Positions 25,420 to 35,787 of a stretch of DNA of 64,000 bases are shown one piece after another. Below the pieces are notes generated by a model. The model saw nothing but the letters and a program-made list of their open reading frames with translations. It was not told the origin of the DNA and did no database searches. How positions within the stretch are numbered: the stretch's first letter is position 1; each line of letters starts with the position of its first letter. Origin of the DNA: Verrucomicrobiota bacterium (GTDB taxonomy: Bacteria > Verrucomicrobiota > Verrucomicrobiia > Opitutales > UBA953); assembly GCA_014193315.1 (NCBI GenBank), contig BJHS01000012.1, positions 1-64,000 on the forward strand, in the 5' to 3' direction. The translations under genes were made by a program, and so were the position numbers.

Positions 25420-25433
25420 TGAACATATGTTCA
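25420..25433 (-). promoter_or_regulatory. LexA-like SOS operator TGAACATATGTTCA
   Basis: A perfect 14-bp palindrome of the GAAC-N4-GTTC type, ending 1 base from the umuD start codon. The inner 12 bases match the Gram-positive LexA consensus GAACRNRYGTTY exactly. Its place before umuDC makes it the likely SOS operator. A LexA gene is not in the window. Confidence 0.8.
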
Positions 25434-25502
25434 CTCATCAGGGGGAGGCTTCAAGGAGAAAGCATCATTCCCTAGGGCAGCACGCGTTGCTGCCCTGCCA
25501 AG

Positions 25503-25531
25503 AAAAAGGCCCGCGTCGGGGGACGCGGGCC
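25503..25531 (-). terminator. intrinsic terminator of cysK
   Basis: On the minus strand a perfect 10-bp GC-rich stem (GGCCCGCGTC with its complement, loop CCCC) is followed by TTTTT (25503-25507). It lies between the cysK stop and the umuD promoter. Confidence 0.85.
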
Positions 25532-25556
25532 GATCGGGCCGGAGGCCGGCCGATTT

Positions 25557-26534
<978 letters not shown>

Positions 26535-26593
26535 GGGGGTTAATGATTAGTAGTTGAGTAATGATTAATAGATTAAGACTGCAAGCTGGCAAG

Positions 26594-26615
26594 AAAAAAC
26601 CCGGGGGTACCGGGC
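26594..26615 (-). terminator. intrinsic terminator of infA
   Basis: On the minus strand the stem CCCGG/CCGGG (26600-26604 and 26610-26614) with a 5-base loop is followed by TTTTTT (26594-26599). It lies just past the infA stop. A short stem, so lower strength. Confidence 0.65.
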
Positions 26616-26624
26616 TCGTAGGTC

Positions 26625-26885
26625 TTAGCGGCGCCGGGGAGGCGGCGAAGAGGTCCGCGGGGCGGTGTCGCGGAGGCGGAAGACGATCAAGGCCTGGGTC
26701 AGGTCGGAGGGCATCATCTCGACCTTCACGCGGTCGCCAGGGTTGATGCGGATGAAGTTCTTGCGCAGGCGGCCGGAGATGCGTCCCAGCACGACGTGCT
26801 TATTGGGGAGCTCGATCCGGAACATTGTGCCAGGGAGCACTTGCAGGATTTTGCCTTCGAGTTCGATAACGGGATCTTCAGCCAT
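26625..26885 (-). CDS. infA: translation initiation factor IF-1
   Basis: 86 residues of S1/OB fold. IF-1 hallmarks are present: the VIELEGKILQVLPGTMFRIEL strand, HVVLGRISGRLRKNFIRI, and GDRVKVEMMPSDLTQALIVFR. The normal length is about 72; here an extra C-terminal tail (PRTSSPPPRRR) adds about 12 residues. The ATG at MAEDPVIELEG is the family start; 35 upstream codons are not protein. It assists the 30S initiation complex. Divergent from tadA. Confidence 0.93.
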   Translation of the reverse strand: MAEDPVIELEGKILQVLPGTMFRIELPNKHVVLGRISGRLRKNFIRINPGDRVKVEMMPSDLTQALIVFRLRDTAPRTSSPPPRRR

Positions 26886-26992
26886 GCCTTGTAGGGCTTG
26901 AGTCGTGCCCGAACCCTCGAGGGAGTCAATCCCCGTATCCCGCCCTCCCCGCTTGCCTAAAAGCCGGGCTTGGGCTGTCCTGCTGGTCACCG

Positions 26993-27538
26993 ATGGAAGG
27001 CGACATTCCCACCCCCCGCCCCGGGCTGACCTGCCCGTTCGATAAGCTGCGCCCGTCGCAGCTGGTCCGGGATGACGCGTTCTACATGTCGCTCGCCTTC
27101 AACCTGGCCGTAGACGCCTGGCGCCTCGACGAGGTGCCCATCGGGGCGGTCATCGAGCGAGGGGGCGAGATCCTCGCGGCGGCCCATAACGAGGTGGAAC
27201 GCGCCGGCGACCCGACGGCCCATGCCGAGATGCTCGCGATCACGCAGGCGGCCCGCAAGATCGGGGACTGGCGATTGAACGACTGCACGCTGTACGTGAC
27301 CAAGGAGCCGTGCCCGATGTGCGCCGGTGCGACGATCATGAGCCGCCTTGGTCGGGTGGTCTTCGGATGGGGCGACCCCAAGATGGGTTGCCTAGGCGGA
27401 GCCACCGCCCTCCATTCCCTGCCGAAGCTCAACCACCGCGTTAACGCGCTCGGCGGGGTGCTCGAAGCCCCCTGCAAGGAGATCCTCCAGGCCTATTTCA
27501 ACCTGAAGCGTGGCCGGGATTCCTCCGCCCCGGCTTGA
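26993..27538 (+). CDS. tadA: tRNA-specific adenosine deaminase TadA
   Basis: 181 residues. Zinc and catalytic motifs are HAE (His77, Glu79) and PCPMC (Cys107, Cys110), with the surrounding TLYVTKEPCPMCAGAT typical of TadA rather than cytosine deaminases. It converts A34 to inosine in tRNA-Arg(ACG). About 28 residues precede the conserved MSLAFNLA start of the domain; the N-terminal extension is atypical but in frame. A later ATG at the MSLAFNL methionine would give a normal-length enzyme. Divergent from infA. Confidence 0.9.
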   Translation: MEGDIPTPRPGLTCPFDKLRPSQLVRDDAFYMSLAFNLAVDAWRLDEVPIGAVIERGGEILAAAHNEVERAGDPTAHAEMLAITQAARKIGDWRLNDCTLYVTKEPCPMCAGATIMSRLGRVVFGWGDPKMGCLGGATALHSLPKLNHRVNALGGVLEAPCKEILQAYFNLKRGRDSSAPA

Positions 27539-27568
27539 CCCCGGCCGGGTTTCGTCATCGTTCACCGC

Positions 27569-28306
<738 letters not shown>

Positions 28307-28352
28307 GTCGCCCGGGGGCGACGCTCCGGCCGCCCTCCCGGGCGGCCTTTTT
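28307..28352 (+). terminator. tandem hairpins with T-run, sod terminator
   Basis: A first hairpin (GTCGCCC/GGGCGAC, 28307-28322) is followed by the better terminator GGCCGCCC/GGGCGGCC (28328-28335 and 28340-28347, loop TCCC) with TTTTT at 28348-28352. It directly follows the dismutase stop. Confidence 0.85.
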
Positions 28353-28395
28353 GTTGGCACCGAAGGCCGGCAGCGTTGTCCTAAAGGGTAACCCC

Positions 28396-29277
28396 ATGAC
28401 CCTCCGCCCCTGCGTCCTCCTCCTGGCCACCGCCCTCGCCGGCGCCGCCGAAACGCCTCCGCCTATCAAGCTCTTCGAGACCGCCGAACTCGGACCGCGC
28501 GTCGCGCCCTCCGAGGCGACGCTCCAACGCATCGGTCCGAAGGGCAGCACGCCCGGGCGCGAGACGCACATCACCGAGCCGACGATCACGGTCTACCCCG
28601 CGGAAAAACCCAACGGCGCGGCCGTCATCGTCTGCCCCGGCGGCGGCTACTGGTTCCTCTCCACCCACAACGAAGGTACCGGCGTCTGCGATTGGCTGAA
28701 CAAACTCGGCGTCACCGCGGTGCTCCTGCGCTACCGCACGCCGACCTCCGACGAGGCCGTCCCCTACCAATACCCGCTGCAGGACCTGCAACGTGCGCTG
28801 GGCGTCGTCCGTCATCGCGCCGCGTACTGGCGGATCGACCCGAGGCGCGTCGGCGTGCTCGGCTTCTCCGCCGGCGCGAATCTCGTCGGTCATGCGTCCT
28901 GGGATCGCGCCGCGCGCACCTACCCGCAGAAGCCCGGCGTCGACGACCCGCGCGGCCCCGACTTCACGCTCTTCGTCTACGGCGGCGGCTTCCTCGATAA
29001 GGAAGATAAGACCAAGTTCCGCGCCGGCTTCGCGGTACCGGCCGACGCCCCGCCTTGCTTCTTCGTGGTGGCGCACAACGATGGCCAGAACCCGCTCGAG
29101 GCCGGCGAACTCTACCTGGCCTACAAGCGCCTGAACTTGCCGGCGGAGCTCCACGTCTACGCGCAGGGTGGCCACGGTTTCGGCACCCGGGTGACCGGAT
29201 TCCCCGTCGACGGCTGGACCCGCAACGCGGGAGAATGGATGGCATCAACCGGTTGGTTCAAACCCGCCGCCAAGTAA
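28396..29277 (+). CDS. exported alpha/beta hydrolase (acetyl esterase/lipase-like)
   Basis: 293 residues with signal peptide MTLRPCVLLLATALAGAA. The core has AVIVCPGGGYWFL (oxyanion region with GGG), nucleophile elbow VLGFSAGANLVG, and the late GGHGFGTR carrying the catalytic His. Close relatives are BD-FAE/Axe-type esterases that deacetylate xylan or other plant polysaccharides. Substrate is not determined. Start chosen at the ATG that precedes the signal. The following phosphatase is 63 bases on. Confidence 0.85.
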   Translation: MTLRPCVLLLATALAGAAETPPPIKLFETAELGPRVAPSEATLQRIGPKGSTPGRETHITEPTITVYPAEKPNGAAVIVCPGGGYWFLSTHNEGTGVCDWLNKLGVTAVLLRYRTPTSDEAVPYQYPLQDLQRALGVVRHRAAYWRIDPRRVGVLGFSAGANLVGHASWDRAARTYPQKPGVDDPRGPDFTLFVYGGGFLDKEDKTKFRAGFAVPADAPPCFFVVAHNDGQNPLEAGELYLAYKRLNLPAELHVYAQGGHGFGTRVTGFPVDGWTRNAGEWMASTGWFKPAAK

Positions 29278-29340
29278 GCCGAGGCCCCCGCGGAAATACG
29301 ATTGAGGCCCCCGTCGGCGGCGCTAGAAACACTCCACCCC

Positions 29341-30840
29341 ATGGCCTTCCTCCCCTCCTTGTTGCTCGGCGTCGTCGCGGCCGTCGCCCCCGAGCCGACC
29401 CTGCTCGTGCAGCCCTACGTCCAACCAGGCCCGCAGGGCAACCTCGGGGCCACCGACGAGGTCAAGGTCGTCTGGATCGCGGAACCGACGAATGCGAACT
29501 TCACCCTCGAGTATGCGCCCAAGGGCCTGCCGCCAGCGGCCGCGAAGATCGCCCGGACCGAGTTCGAATTCACCCCGCCACCCGCCAAGGCGCTGACGCC
29601 GGCGGAGAAGCCCCAGCAGTACGTGCGCTTCGTCGCCTCCCTGCCCGGCCTGACGCCCAACGCCGAATACACCTACGTGCTCCGCTCCGGAGGCAAAATC
29701 CTCGCCGAACGCACCGCACGCGCGCGAAAAACCCCGGATCAGCCGACGCGGCTGCTCCTGGTGGGTGACCTCGCCGACGGCAAGACGGGCCAGAACGCCA
29801 TCGCCTACCGAATCGCGCAGGAGAAACCGGATGCCTTGGTGGCGCTGGGCGATATCGTCTACCCCAGCGGCCGGAGCTTCCATTACTTCAAGCATTACTG
29901 GCCCACTTACGTGAACGCCGCCGAGGCCTCCGAGAAGGCCGGTGCGCCCCTGATGGCCACGATTCCCTTCTACGCGGTGCTCGGCAACCACGACGCCTAT
30001 GTCGGCAAACTGAGCCCGACGCTCACGGACGCCTTCGCGGCCTACTACTTCTTCACCGCGCCGCAGAACGGCCCCGGGGAAGGCGCCTGGACCACCCAGC
30101 TCCCAAAATCGGACGAAGGCGCGAAGTTCCGCCGCCTCGCCGGCGCCACCTACCCGGCGCTTGATTTCTATTCCTTCGACTACGGCCCGGCGCACGTCGT
30201 CGTGCTGAGCAACGCGAGCAACGGCAAGGGCGACGACCCCAAGGTGGCGGCCTGGGTCGAGCAAGACCTCAAGGCCTCCCGGCAACCTTGGAAAATCGTC
30301 TGCCTGCACGCCCCGCCCTTCCAGATCACCACGAGCCACTTCGGCGACCAGCGCTCCCGCAAACTGGCGCCCATCTTCGAGGCGCAAGGGGTCGACGTGG
30401 TCTTCGCGGGACACGTCCACAACTACCAGCGGAGCAAGCCGCTGAAGTTCAGCCCAAGCGCGGCGATCGTTCCGGTGAAGCCAGAGGACCCCAAGGAGGC
30501 CGCAAAGACCGAGCCCTCCGGCGCCCCGAAGATCCCGCCGTCCTACGTCAACGGCGCCTTCACGATCGACGACGCCTACGATCCCTCCGGCCAGACCCGC
30601 CCCAAGGGCGTGATCTACATCGTGGCCGGCGGCGGCGGCGCCAAGCTCTACACCGGGACGGTCGAGAAGAACCTGGCCAAACTGCCGAACGGAGGGAAGG
30701 ACAACTACGCACCCTTCAACGCCAAACTCTACGACGCTCAGCACTCCTTCGCCGTCCTCGACCTGACGCCGAAGCGTTTCGAGCTCCGCGCCGTCAACGT
30801 CAAGGGCGAGGAGATCGATCGCTTCGCGCTCCAGAAGTGA
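29341..30840 (+). CDS. exported metallophosphoesterase of the purple acid phosphatase type
   Basis: 499 residues. After a signal (MAFLPSLLLGVVAAVAP) lies an N-terminal Ig/FN3-like domain (QPYVQPGPQGNLG ... YTYVLRSGG), then the dimetal core: LLLVGDLADGKTG, ALGDIVYPSGR, VLGNHDAY, CLHAPPFQI and FAGHVHNYQR. These correspond to the GD, GDxxY, GNHD/E, H and GHVH motifs of purple acid phosphatases. It removes phosphate from phosphomonoesters in the periplasm. The C-terminus (ELRAVNVKGEEIDRF) is normal. Confidence 0.9.
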   Translation: MAFLPSLLLGVVAAVAPEPTLLVQPYVQPGPQGNLGATDEVKVVWIAEPTNANFTLEYAPKGLPPAAAKIARTEFEFTPPPAKALTPAEKPQQYVRFVASLPGLTPNAEYTYVLRSGGKILAERTARARKTPDQPTRLLLVGDLADGKTGQNAIAYRIAQEKPDALVALGDIVYPSGRSFHYFKHYWPTYVNAAEASEKAGAPLMATIPFYAVLGNHDAYVGKLSPTLTDAFAAYYFFTAPQNGPGEGAWTTQLPKSDEGAKFRRLAGATYPALDFYSFDYGPAHVVVLSNASNGKGDDPKVAAWVEQDLKASRQPWKIVCLHAPPFQITTSHFGDQRSRKLAPIFEAQGVDVVFAGHVHNYQRSKPLKFSPSAAIVPVKPEDPKEAAKTEPSGAPKIPPSYVNGAFTIDDAYDPSGQTRPKGVIYIVAGGGGAKLYTGTVEKNLAKLPNGGKDNYAPFNAKLYDAQHSFAVLDLTPKRFELRAVNVKGEEIDRFALQK

Positions 30841-30976
30841 CGGGGTGGACGGGCCGTCAACCCGAACAGGCGCCCTCGCGCAGAGCGACCCGGGGCGACC
30901 GCGATTCCGTTGCCAAGCCCGTGGGACGCCATCCGCCTTGCCTTGGGCGGGCCCAACGCCTAGCCCTTCGGCGTAC

Positions 30977-33016
30977 ATGCTCCCTTCGCGGCTCAACTTC
31001 AAGCTGGAGGCCGTGGCCACCGGTTCCCGGGCCCGCGCCGCGACCTTCCGCACCTTGCACAACGAGGTGAAGACGCCCCTCTTCATGCCCGTGGGTACCC
31101 AGGCGACGGTGAAGGCCCAGACGTTCGACACCCTGCTCGCGTCCGGCTCGCAGATTCTGCTGGCGAACACCTACCACCTGCTCCTGCGTCCCGGCCCCGA
31201 GGTCTTCCGCAAGTTCGGGGACATTCACCGCTTCACGGGCTGGGAGAAATCCTTCCTGACGGATTCCGGCGGCTTCCAGATCTTCTCCCTGCCCCATGCC
31301 CGCTCGATGGGCGAGGAAGGCGCGGAGTTCCGCAGCTATGTCGACGGCCAGAAGCTCCTGCTCAGCCCCGAGGTGAGCATCGCGACGCAGCTGGCGATCG
31401 GCAGCGATATCATGATGGTGCTCGATCAGTGCATCCCCTCCACCGCTGATAAGAACACGGCCCGCGCGGCGCTGGAGATCACCCAGCGCTGGGCGGTACG
31501 CAGCCTCGCGGCCCGCGGCGACTCGCCGCAGTCGATGTTCGCGATCGTGCAGGGCGCCCTGTACCCGGATCTCCGCCAGGAGAGCGCCGACGGCCTGACG
31601 CAGCTGCCGTTCGACGGCTTCGCCATCGGCGGCCTGGCCGTGGGCGAGGAGAAGCACCAGCGCGAGGATATGTGCGAGGTGGCCGCGGCGATGCTGCCGG
31701 CCGACCGCCCCCGCTACCTGATGGGCGTCGGCACGCCGCTCGACCTGCTCGAGGCCGTCCATCGAGGCGTCGACATGTTCGACTGCATCATCCCGAACAA
31801 GGTCGCGCAGTTCGGCACGGCCTTCACCTCCCGCGGGATCCTCCAGCTTCGCCGCTCGGTCTACAAGTTCTCCGAGGAGAAGATCGACCCGGCCTGCGGT
31901 TGCCCGGTCTGCCGCAAGTACTCCCGCGGCTACCTGCATCACCTGACCAAGACGCAGGAGCCGCTGGGCTGGACCTTGCTCGGGCAGCATAACATCTGGT
32001 TCTACCACCAGCTAATGCGGGAGATCCGCCAGAGCATCCTCGAGGACCGCTTCCTCGCTCTCTACCGCGAAAAGAGACAGTTCCTGCAGGTCGAGGACAT
32101 GGACCACCCCGCGGTCCCGCCGAAGGTCGGCAAGGAGCGCCGCCCGCGCACCCTGGGCGACTACGAGGTGCACCTCGCGGCGGAGGGCTTCGCGAGCATC
32201 CGCCAGATTTCTTCGGGCGAGATCATGCATTCGCACACCCCGCCGATGACCGAGGCCCAGGCGCTGTACGTCGACCAATCGGGACTCGCGGAGCGCCTGC
32301 GGCTGACCGCGGACGCCGACGCCGCCACGGCCGAGCCGCTCGTCATCTGGGATCTCGGCCTGGGCGCGGCCGCCAACGCGATGGCCGCGATCCGCTGCTA
32401 CGAAACCGAGGCCGTCAAGGGCCCGGTGCGACCGCTGCGGGTCATCAGCTTCGAGTCCGACCTCGATTCGCTGCGGCTGGCGATGACCCACAAGAACCGC
32501 TTCGAGTACCTGCGCCATTCGGGCCCCGACGCGCTGCTCGCCCGCGGGAACTGGAAATCCCGCCAGTTCGCCGGCTTGAAATGGGAACTGCACGTCGGCG
32601 ATTTCTGGACCAAGGCGACGGAAGCCTCGGCGCGCCCCGACCTCGTGTACTTCGACTTCTTCTCGCACAAGACCGACGTCGCCTGCTGGCGGCCCGCGGC
32701 CTTCGTCGAATTACGCCGGCTCCTCGGCGACGACCGCCCGGTCGAGCTTTTCACGTACTCCGCCTCCACCGCGGTCCGCGTGTCCCTGCTCAACGCCGGC
32801 TTCCACGTCGCGATCGGCACCGGTACGGGCGTGAAAAAGGAGACCATCGTCGCCCTGACGCCCGGTTACGCGACCCCTTGCCGTTACGACCTGCTGGGCA
32901 AGGCCTGGCTCGACCGCTGGCGCCGTTCCTCGGCGAAGTTTCCCGAGGGACTGGACGAGGCGGATCGCGCGGCCCTCGAAGCTCGCATCGAAGGCCACCC
33001 GCAGTTCGGCGCCTGA
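30977..33016 (+). CDS. tRNA-guanine(34) transglycosylase fused to an MnmC-like SAM methyltransferase domain
   Basis: 679 residues. Residues 1-375 are a full bacterial TGT: TDSGGFQ (Asp96), AIGGLAVGE, DMFDCIIPNK (nucleophile Asp269) and the zinc site CGCPVC with His338 (Cys307, 309, 312). It swaps guanine 34 for preQ1 on GUN tRNAs. Residues about 395-635 resemble the MnmC methyltransferase domain (DUF752/PF05430): GEIMHSHTPPMTEAQ, SAM loop IWDLGLGAAANAMA, FESDLDSLRLA, DLVYFDFFSHK, TYSASTAVRVSLLNAGF and GTGVKKETI. The FAD-oxidase half of MnmC is absent. No frame breaks or stop separate the parts, so the fusion is read directly. Whether both halves act on wobble bases is inference. Confidence 0.88.
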   Translation: MLPSRLNFKLEAVATGSRARAATFRTLHNEVKTPLFMPVGTQATVKAQTFDTLLASGSQILLANTYHLLLRPGPEVFRKFGDIHRFTGWEKSFLTDSGGFQIFSLPHARSMGEEGAEFRSYVDGQKLLLSPEVSIATQLAIGSDIMMVLDQCIPSTADKNTARAALEITQRWAVRSLAARGDSPQSMFAIVQGALYPDLRQESADGLTQLPFDGFAIGGLAVGEEKHQREDMCEVAAAMLPADRPRYLMGVGTPLDLLEAVHRGVDMFDCIIPNKVAQFGTAFTSRGILQLRRSVYKFSEEKIDPACGCPVCRKYSRGYLHHLTKTQEPLGWTLLGQHNIWFYHQLMREIRQSILEDRFLALYREKRQFLQVEDMDHPAVPPKVGKERRPRTLGDYEVHLAAEGFASIRQISSGEIMHSHTPPMTEAQALYVDQSGLAERLRLTADADAATAEPLVIWDLGLGAAANAMAAIRCYETEAVKGPVRPLRVISFESDLDSLRLAMTHKNRFEYLRHSGPDALLARGNWKSRQFAGLKWELHVGDFWTKATEASARPDLVYFDFFSHKTDVACWRPAAFVELRRLLGDDRPVELFTYSASTAVRVSLLNAGFHVAIGTGTGVKKETIVALTPGYATPCRYDLLGKAWLDRWRRSSAKFPEGLDEADRAALEARIEGHPQFGA

Positions 33017-33065
33017 CCATTAGCGGTTACAGGGAACGCCCGGACCGCCAGCGTGTCTTAACCTA

Positions 33066-34445
33066 ATGAGCCTCTCCCGCCGTCGCTTCCTCACGACCGC
33101 CGCGGTCGCCACCCTCGGCTTCCCCGCCCTGCTCCGCGCCCGCAACCTCAATTCCCGCCTCCAGGTCGTGGCGGTCGGTTGCGACGGCAAGGGCTTCGAT
33201 GACATCAAAGAGATCGGCTCCCATGCCGCCGTGAAATACGTCGGGTTCTGCGACGTCGACGCCGGGCGCTTCCGCCACGCCGACGCGGCTTTCCCGGGCG
33301 TGCCGCACCACGCGGACTTCCGCGCGATGTTCGCGCAGCTGGCCGACGGGTTCGATGCGGCAATCGTCTCGACGCCCGACCACATGCACGCCCTGCCGGC
33401 GCTGCTTGCGATGCGGATGAAGAAGCACGTCTACCTGCAGAAGCCGCTGGCCCACTCGATCGAAGAGGCCCGCCGGCTCCGGCTTGAGGCGGCCCGGTAC
33501 GGGGTCCGCACGCAGATGGGCAACCAGATCCATTCCCGCTCGGAATACCGGTCGGCCGTGCGGCTGATCCAGGAAGGCCGTATCGGCAAGGTGCGTGCGA
33601 CGCATTCCTGGCTGACCAACAAGGGCAACGGCTACACGAAACTCGCGACGCGCCCACCGGCGGGCCCGGTGCCCCCGGGGCTGGCCTGGGACCTCTGGCT
33701 GGGCACGGCGGCGGCCCGACCCTACGCGCCCGCGGTCTACCACCCGTTCAACTGGCGAGATTGGCTGGACTTCGGCAGCGGCACGCTGGGCGACTTCGGC
33801 TGCCACTTGCTCGACCCGATCTTCACGGCGTTGAAGTTGGGTGCCCCCACCCACGTGCAGGCGGAAAGCACCGGGTTGAACCCCGAGACTTGGTGCGAAC
33901 AGGAAACCGTGCACTGGACCTTCCCGGCGACGCCGTTCACCGCCGCCGAGGGCGTGACCGTGCACTGGTATGATGGTGGCCGTCTGCCGGACCCCGCCTT
34001 AGCCCACCTCCCCCCAGGCCGCAGTTTGCCCACCAACGGCTCGATCTTTGTCGGCGAGCAGGGCTCGCTGGTGCTGCCTCACGTGGGCATGCCCGCGCTC
34101 TACCCGGAGGAAACGTTCGGCTTGAACCTCAGCCCGGGTGAACTCTCGCGCCGCCAGCGGCGCCTCGACGCCGGCGAGAAGGACGACCGCGCGGTCGCCG
34201 CGATCAAGCCAGCGGACCACCGCAACCATTACCACGACTGGGTCGACGCGGCGATGCAAGGGCACGAGACCACCGCCAACTTCGCTTACGCCGGGCCCTT
34301 GACCGAAGCGGTCCTCCTCGGGACGGTCGCCGCCCGTTTGAGCGGGCAACGACTGAAGTGGGATGCCCCCGGGCTCCGCATCGCCAACCACGCCGGCGCC
34401 GACGCCTTTGTTCGCAAGGCCTACCGCGACGGCTGGAAGCCTTGA
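33066..34445 (+). CDS. Gfo/Idh/MocA family oxidoreductase with Tat-type signal
   Basis: 459 residues. The N-terminal MSLSRRRFLTTAAVATLG is a twin-arginine signal. The nucleotide-binding and EKP-type region is QVVAVGCDGKGFDDI, then HADFRAMFAQ, DAAIVSTPDHMHALPA and HVYLQKPLAHSIEEARRL, where the usual EKP lysine is in QKP. The C-terminal region contains HWTFPATPFTAAEGV and GDFGCHLLDPIF. Probably an exported sugar dehydrogenase or glycan-processing enzyme; substrate unknown. A second such gene lies at 20558. Convergent with the transporter. Confidence 0.88.
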   Translation: MSLSRRRFLTTAAVATLGFPALLRARNLNSRLQVVAVGCDGKGFDDIKEIGSHAAVKYVGFCDVDAGRFRHADAAFPGVPHHADFRAMFAQLADGFDAAIVSTPDHMHALPALLAMRMKKHVYLQKPLAHSIEEARRLRLEAARYGVRTQMGNQIHSRSEYRSAVRLIQEGRIGKVRATHSWLTNKGNGYTKLATRPPAGPVPPGLAWDLWLGTAAARPYAPAVYHPFNWRDWLDFGSGTLGDFGCHLLDPIFTALKLGAPTHVQAESTGLNPETWCEQETVHWTFPATPFTAAEGVTVHWYDGGRLPDPALAHLPPGRSLPTNGSIFVGEQGSLVLPHVGMPALYPEETFGLNLSPGELSRRQRRLDAGEKDDRAVAAIKPADHRNHYHDWVDAAMQGHETTANFAYAGPLTEAVLLGTVAARLSGQRLKWDAPGLRIANHAGADAFVRKAYRDGWKP

Positions 34446-34449
34446 GCCG

Positions 34450-35691
34450 TTAGCGCAGCACTTCCGCACCCTTGGAGGCATCGTAATCACCGTTCCACCG
34501 GGACACCACCAAGGTGCCGACGGCGTTGCCGATGAAGTTCGTGACGGCGCGAGCTTCCGAAAGGAATCGATCAACCCCGAGGATGAGCGCAATCCCGGCG
34601 ACCGGAATACTCCCCGTGGTGGCGAGCGTGGCGGCCAGAGTGATGAAGCCGCTCCCGGTGACCCCGGCGGCCCCCTTGGAGGTGATCAACAGGACCGCCA
34701 GCAAGCCGAGTTGCTGCCCGAGCGACATCGGGGTGTCCGTCGCCTGGGCGAGGAAGAGCGCCGCCAGGGTCAGGTAGATGCAAGTGCCGTCGAGGTTAAA
34801 GGAATAGCCAGCGGGCACGACGAGCCCGACGGTCGGACGGGCGCAGCCGACTTGCTCCATCTTGGTCATGAGCCCGGGCAAAGCGGTCTCCGAGGAAGAG
34901 GTGCCCACCACAAGCAAGAGCTCCTCCTTGATCAGACGCAGGATCTTCCGAAGACTGAAACCAGCGAGGTGTGCGATGGCCCCCAACACCACGAAGATGA
35001 AAACGCCGCAAGTCAGGTAGACGCAGAGCATCAAGTTGGCGAGTTGGGCGAGGGCCCCGACGCCGAATTTGCCCAAGGTGTACGCCATCGCGCCCGCCGC
35101 GGCGACCGGCGCGAAGGCCGTGACCAGCGAGACCATCCCGAAAAAGACCCGCGAGACGTCATTGAGCAGGTTGCTGACGGGCCGGCCGTGCTCACCGAGT
35201 CGGTTGAGCGCGAGGCCGAAGAGCAACGAGATCAGCAGGACCTGCAGGATATCGCCTTCGACAAACGCCGAGACAAAGGTGCGGGGGATGAGGTGCAACA
35301 GGGTGTCGACGACCCCGGCGGACTGCGCGGCGGTCGCGTAGGCGGCCACGGACTTGGCGTCGAGGGTAGCGGCCGTGGCGTGAAGCCCCGCGCCCGGGTG
35401 GAAGGCATTGGCCACGACGAGCCCGATGACCAGAGCCAGGGTGGTGACGACTTCAAAATAGACCAAAGCGCGAAGGCCGACCTTCCCGGCGCGACGGAGG
35501 TCGCCCATGCCGGCGAGGCCCACGACCACGGTGGCGAAAATAATGGGCCCGATGAGCATCTTGATGAGAGCGACGAAGGCGTCGCCGAGGGGCTTGAGCT
35601 GGGCGCCGAGCGCGGGCTGAAAATAGCCGAGGAGACCGCCCAGCACGATGCCGAGGAGGACTTGAAAATAAAGGGTACGAAGGAGTCGCAT
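34450..35691 (-). CDS. dicarboxylate/amino acid:cation symporter (DAACS, GltP/DctA family)
   Basis: 413 residues of the SDF fold. Family signatures: the KxxLGxxx-like KMLIGPIIFATVVVG, serine-rich hairpin TSSSETALPGLM, PAGYSFNLDGTCIYL, ITSKGAAGVTGSGF (HP2) and RAVTNFIGNAVGTLVVSRW with the substrate Asp/Arg region. It takes up C4-dicarboxylates, glutamate or aspartate with Na+ or H+. Convergent with the oxidoreductase; no other transport gene sits beside it. Confidence 0.93.
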   Translation of the reverse strand: MRLLRTLYFQVLLGIVLGGLLGYFQPALGAQLKPLGDAFVALIKMLIGPIIFATVVVGLAGMGDLRRAGKVGLRALVYFEVVTTLALVIGLVVANAFHPGAGLHATAATLDAKSVAAYATAAQSAGVVDTLLHLIPRTFVSAFVEGDILQVLLISLLFGLALNRLGEHGRPVSNLLNDVSRVFFGMVSLVTAFAPVAAAGAMAYTLGKFGVGALAQLANLMLCVYLTCGVFIFVVLGAIAHLAGFSLRKILRLIKEELLLVVGTSSSETALPGLMTKMEQVGCARPTVGLVVPAGYSFNLDGTCIYLTLAALFLAQATDTPMSLGQQLGLLAVLLITSKGAAGVTGSGFITLAATLATTGSIPVAGIALILGVDRFLSEARAVTNFIGNAVGTLVVSRWNGDYDASKGAEVLR

Positions 35692-35787
35692 GGCGAGGTA
35701 AGGCCTTCATAGCCCTCGCCAGCGGTCAGGCAACCGCCACTTCCGTTGACTCCGGCCGGCGACCGACCCAAGGTCGACTCAGCCCCG

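Noticed and set aside
29323-31170. 615-codon minus-strand frame over the phosphatase and the start of the TGT gene
   Set aside because: Opposite two well-supported genes; composition is the Gly/Val/Glu/Arg-rich pattern seen in antisense frames here.
34363-35712. 449-codon plus-strand frame opposite the dicarboxylate symporter
   Set aside because: Charged low-complexity sequence, no domain; the minus-strand transporter is unambiguous.
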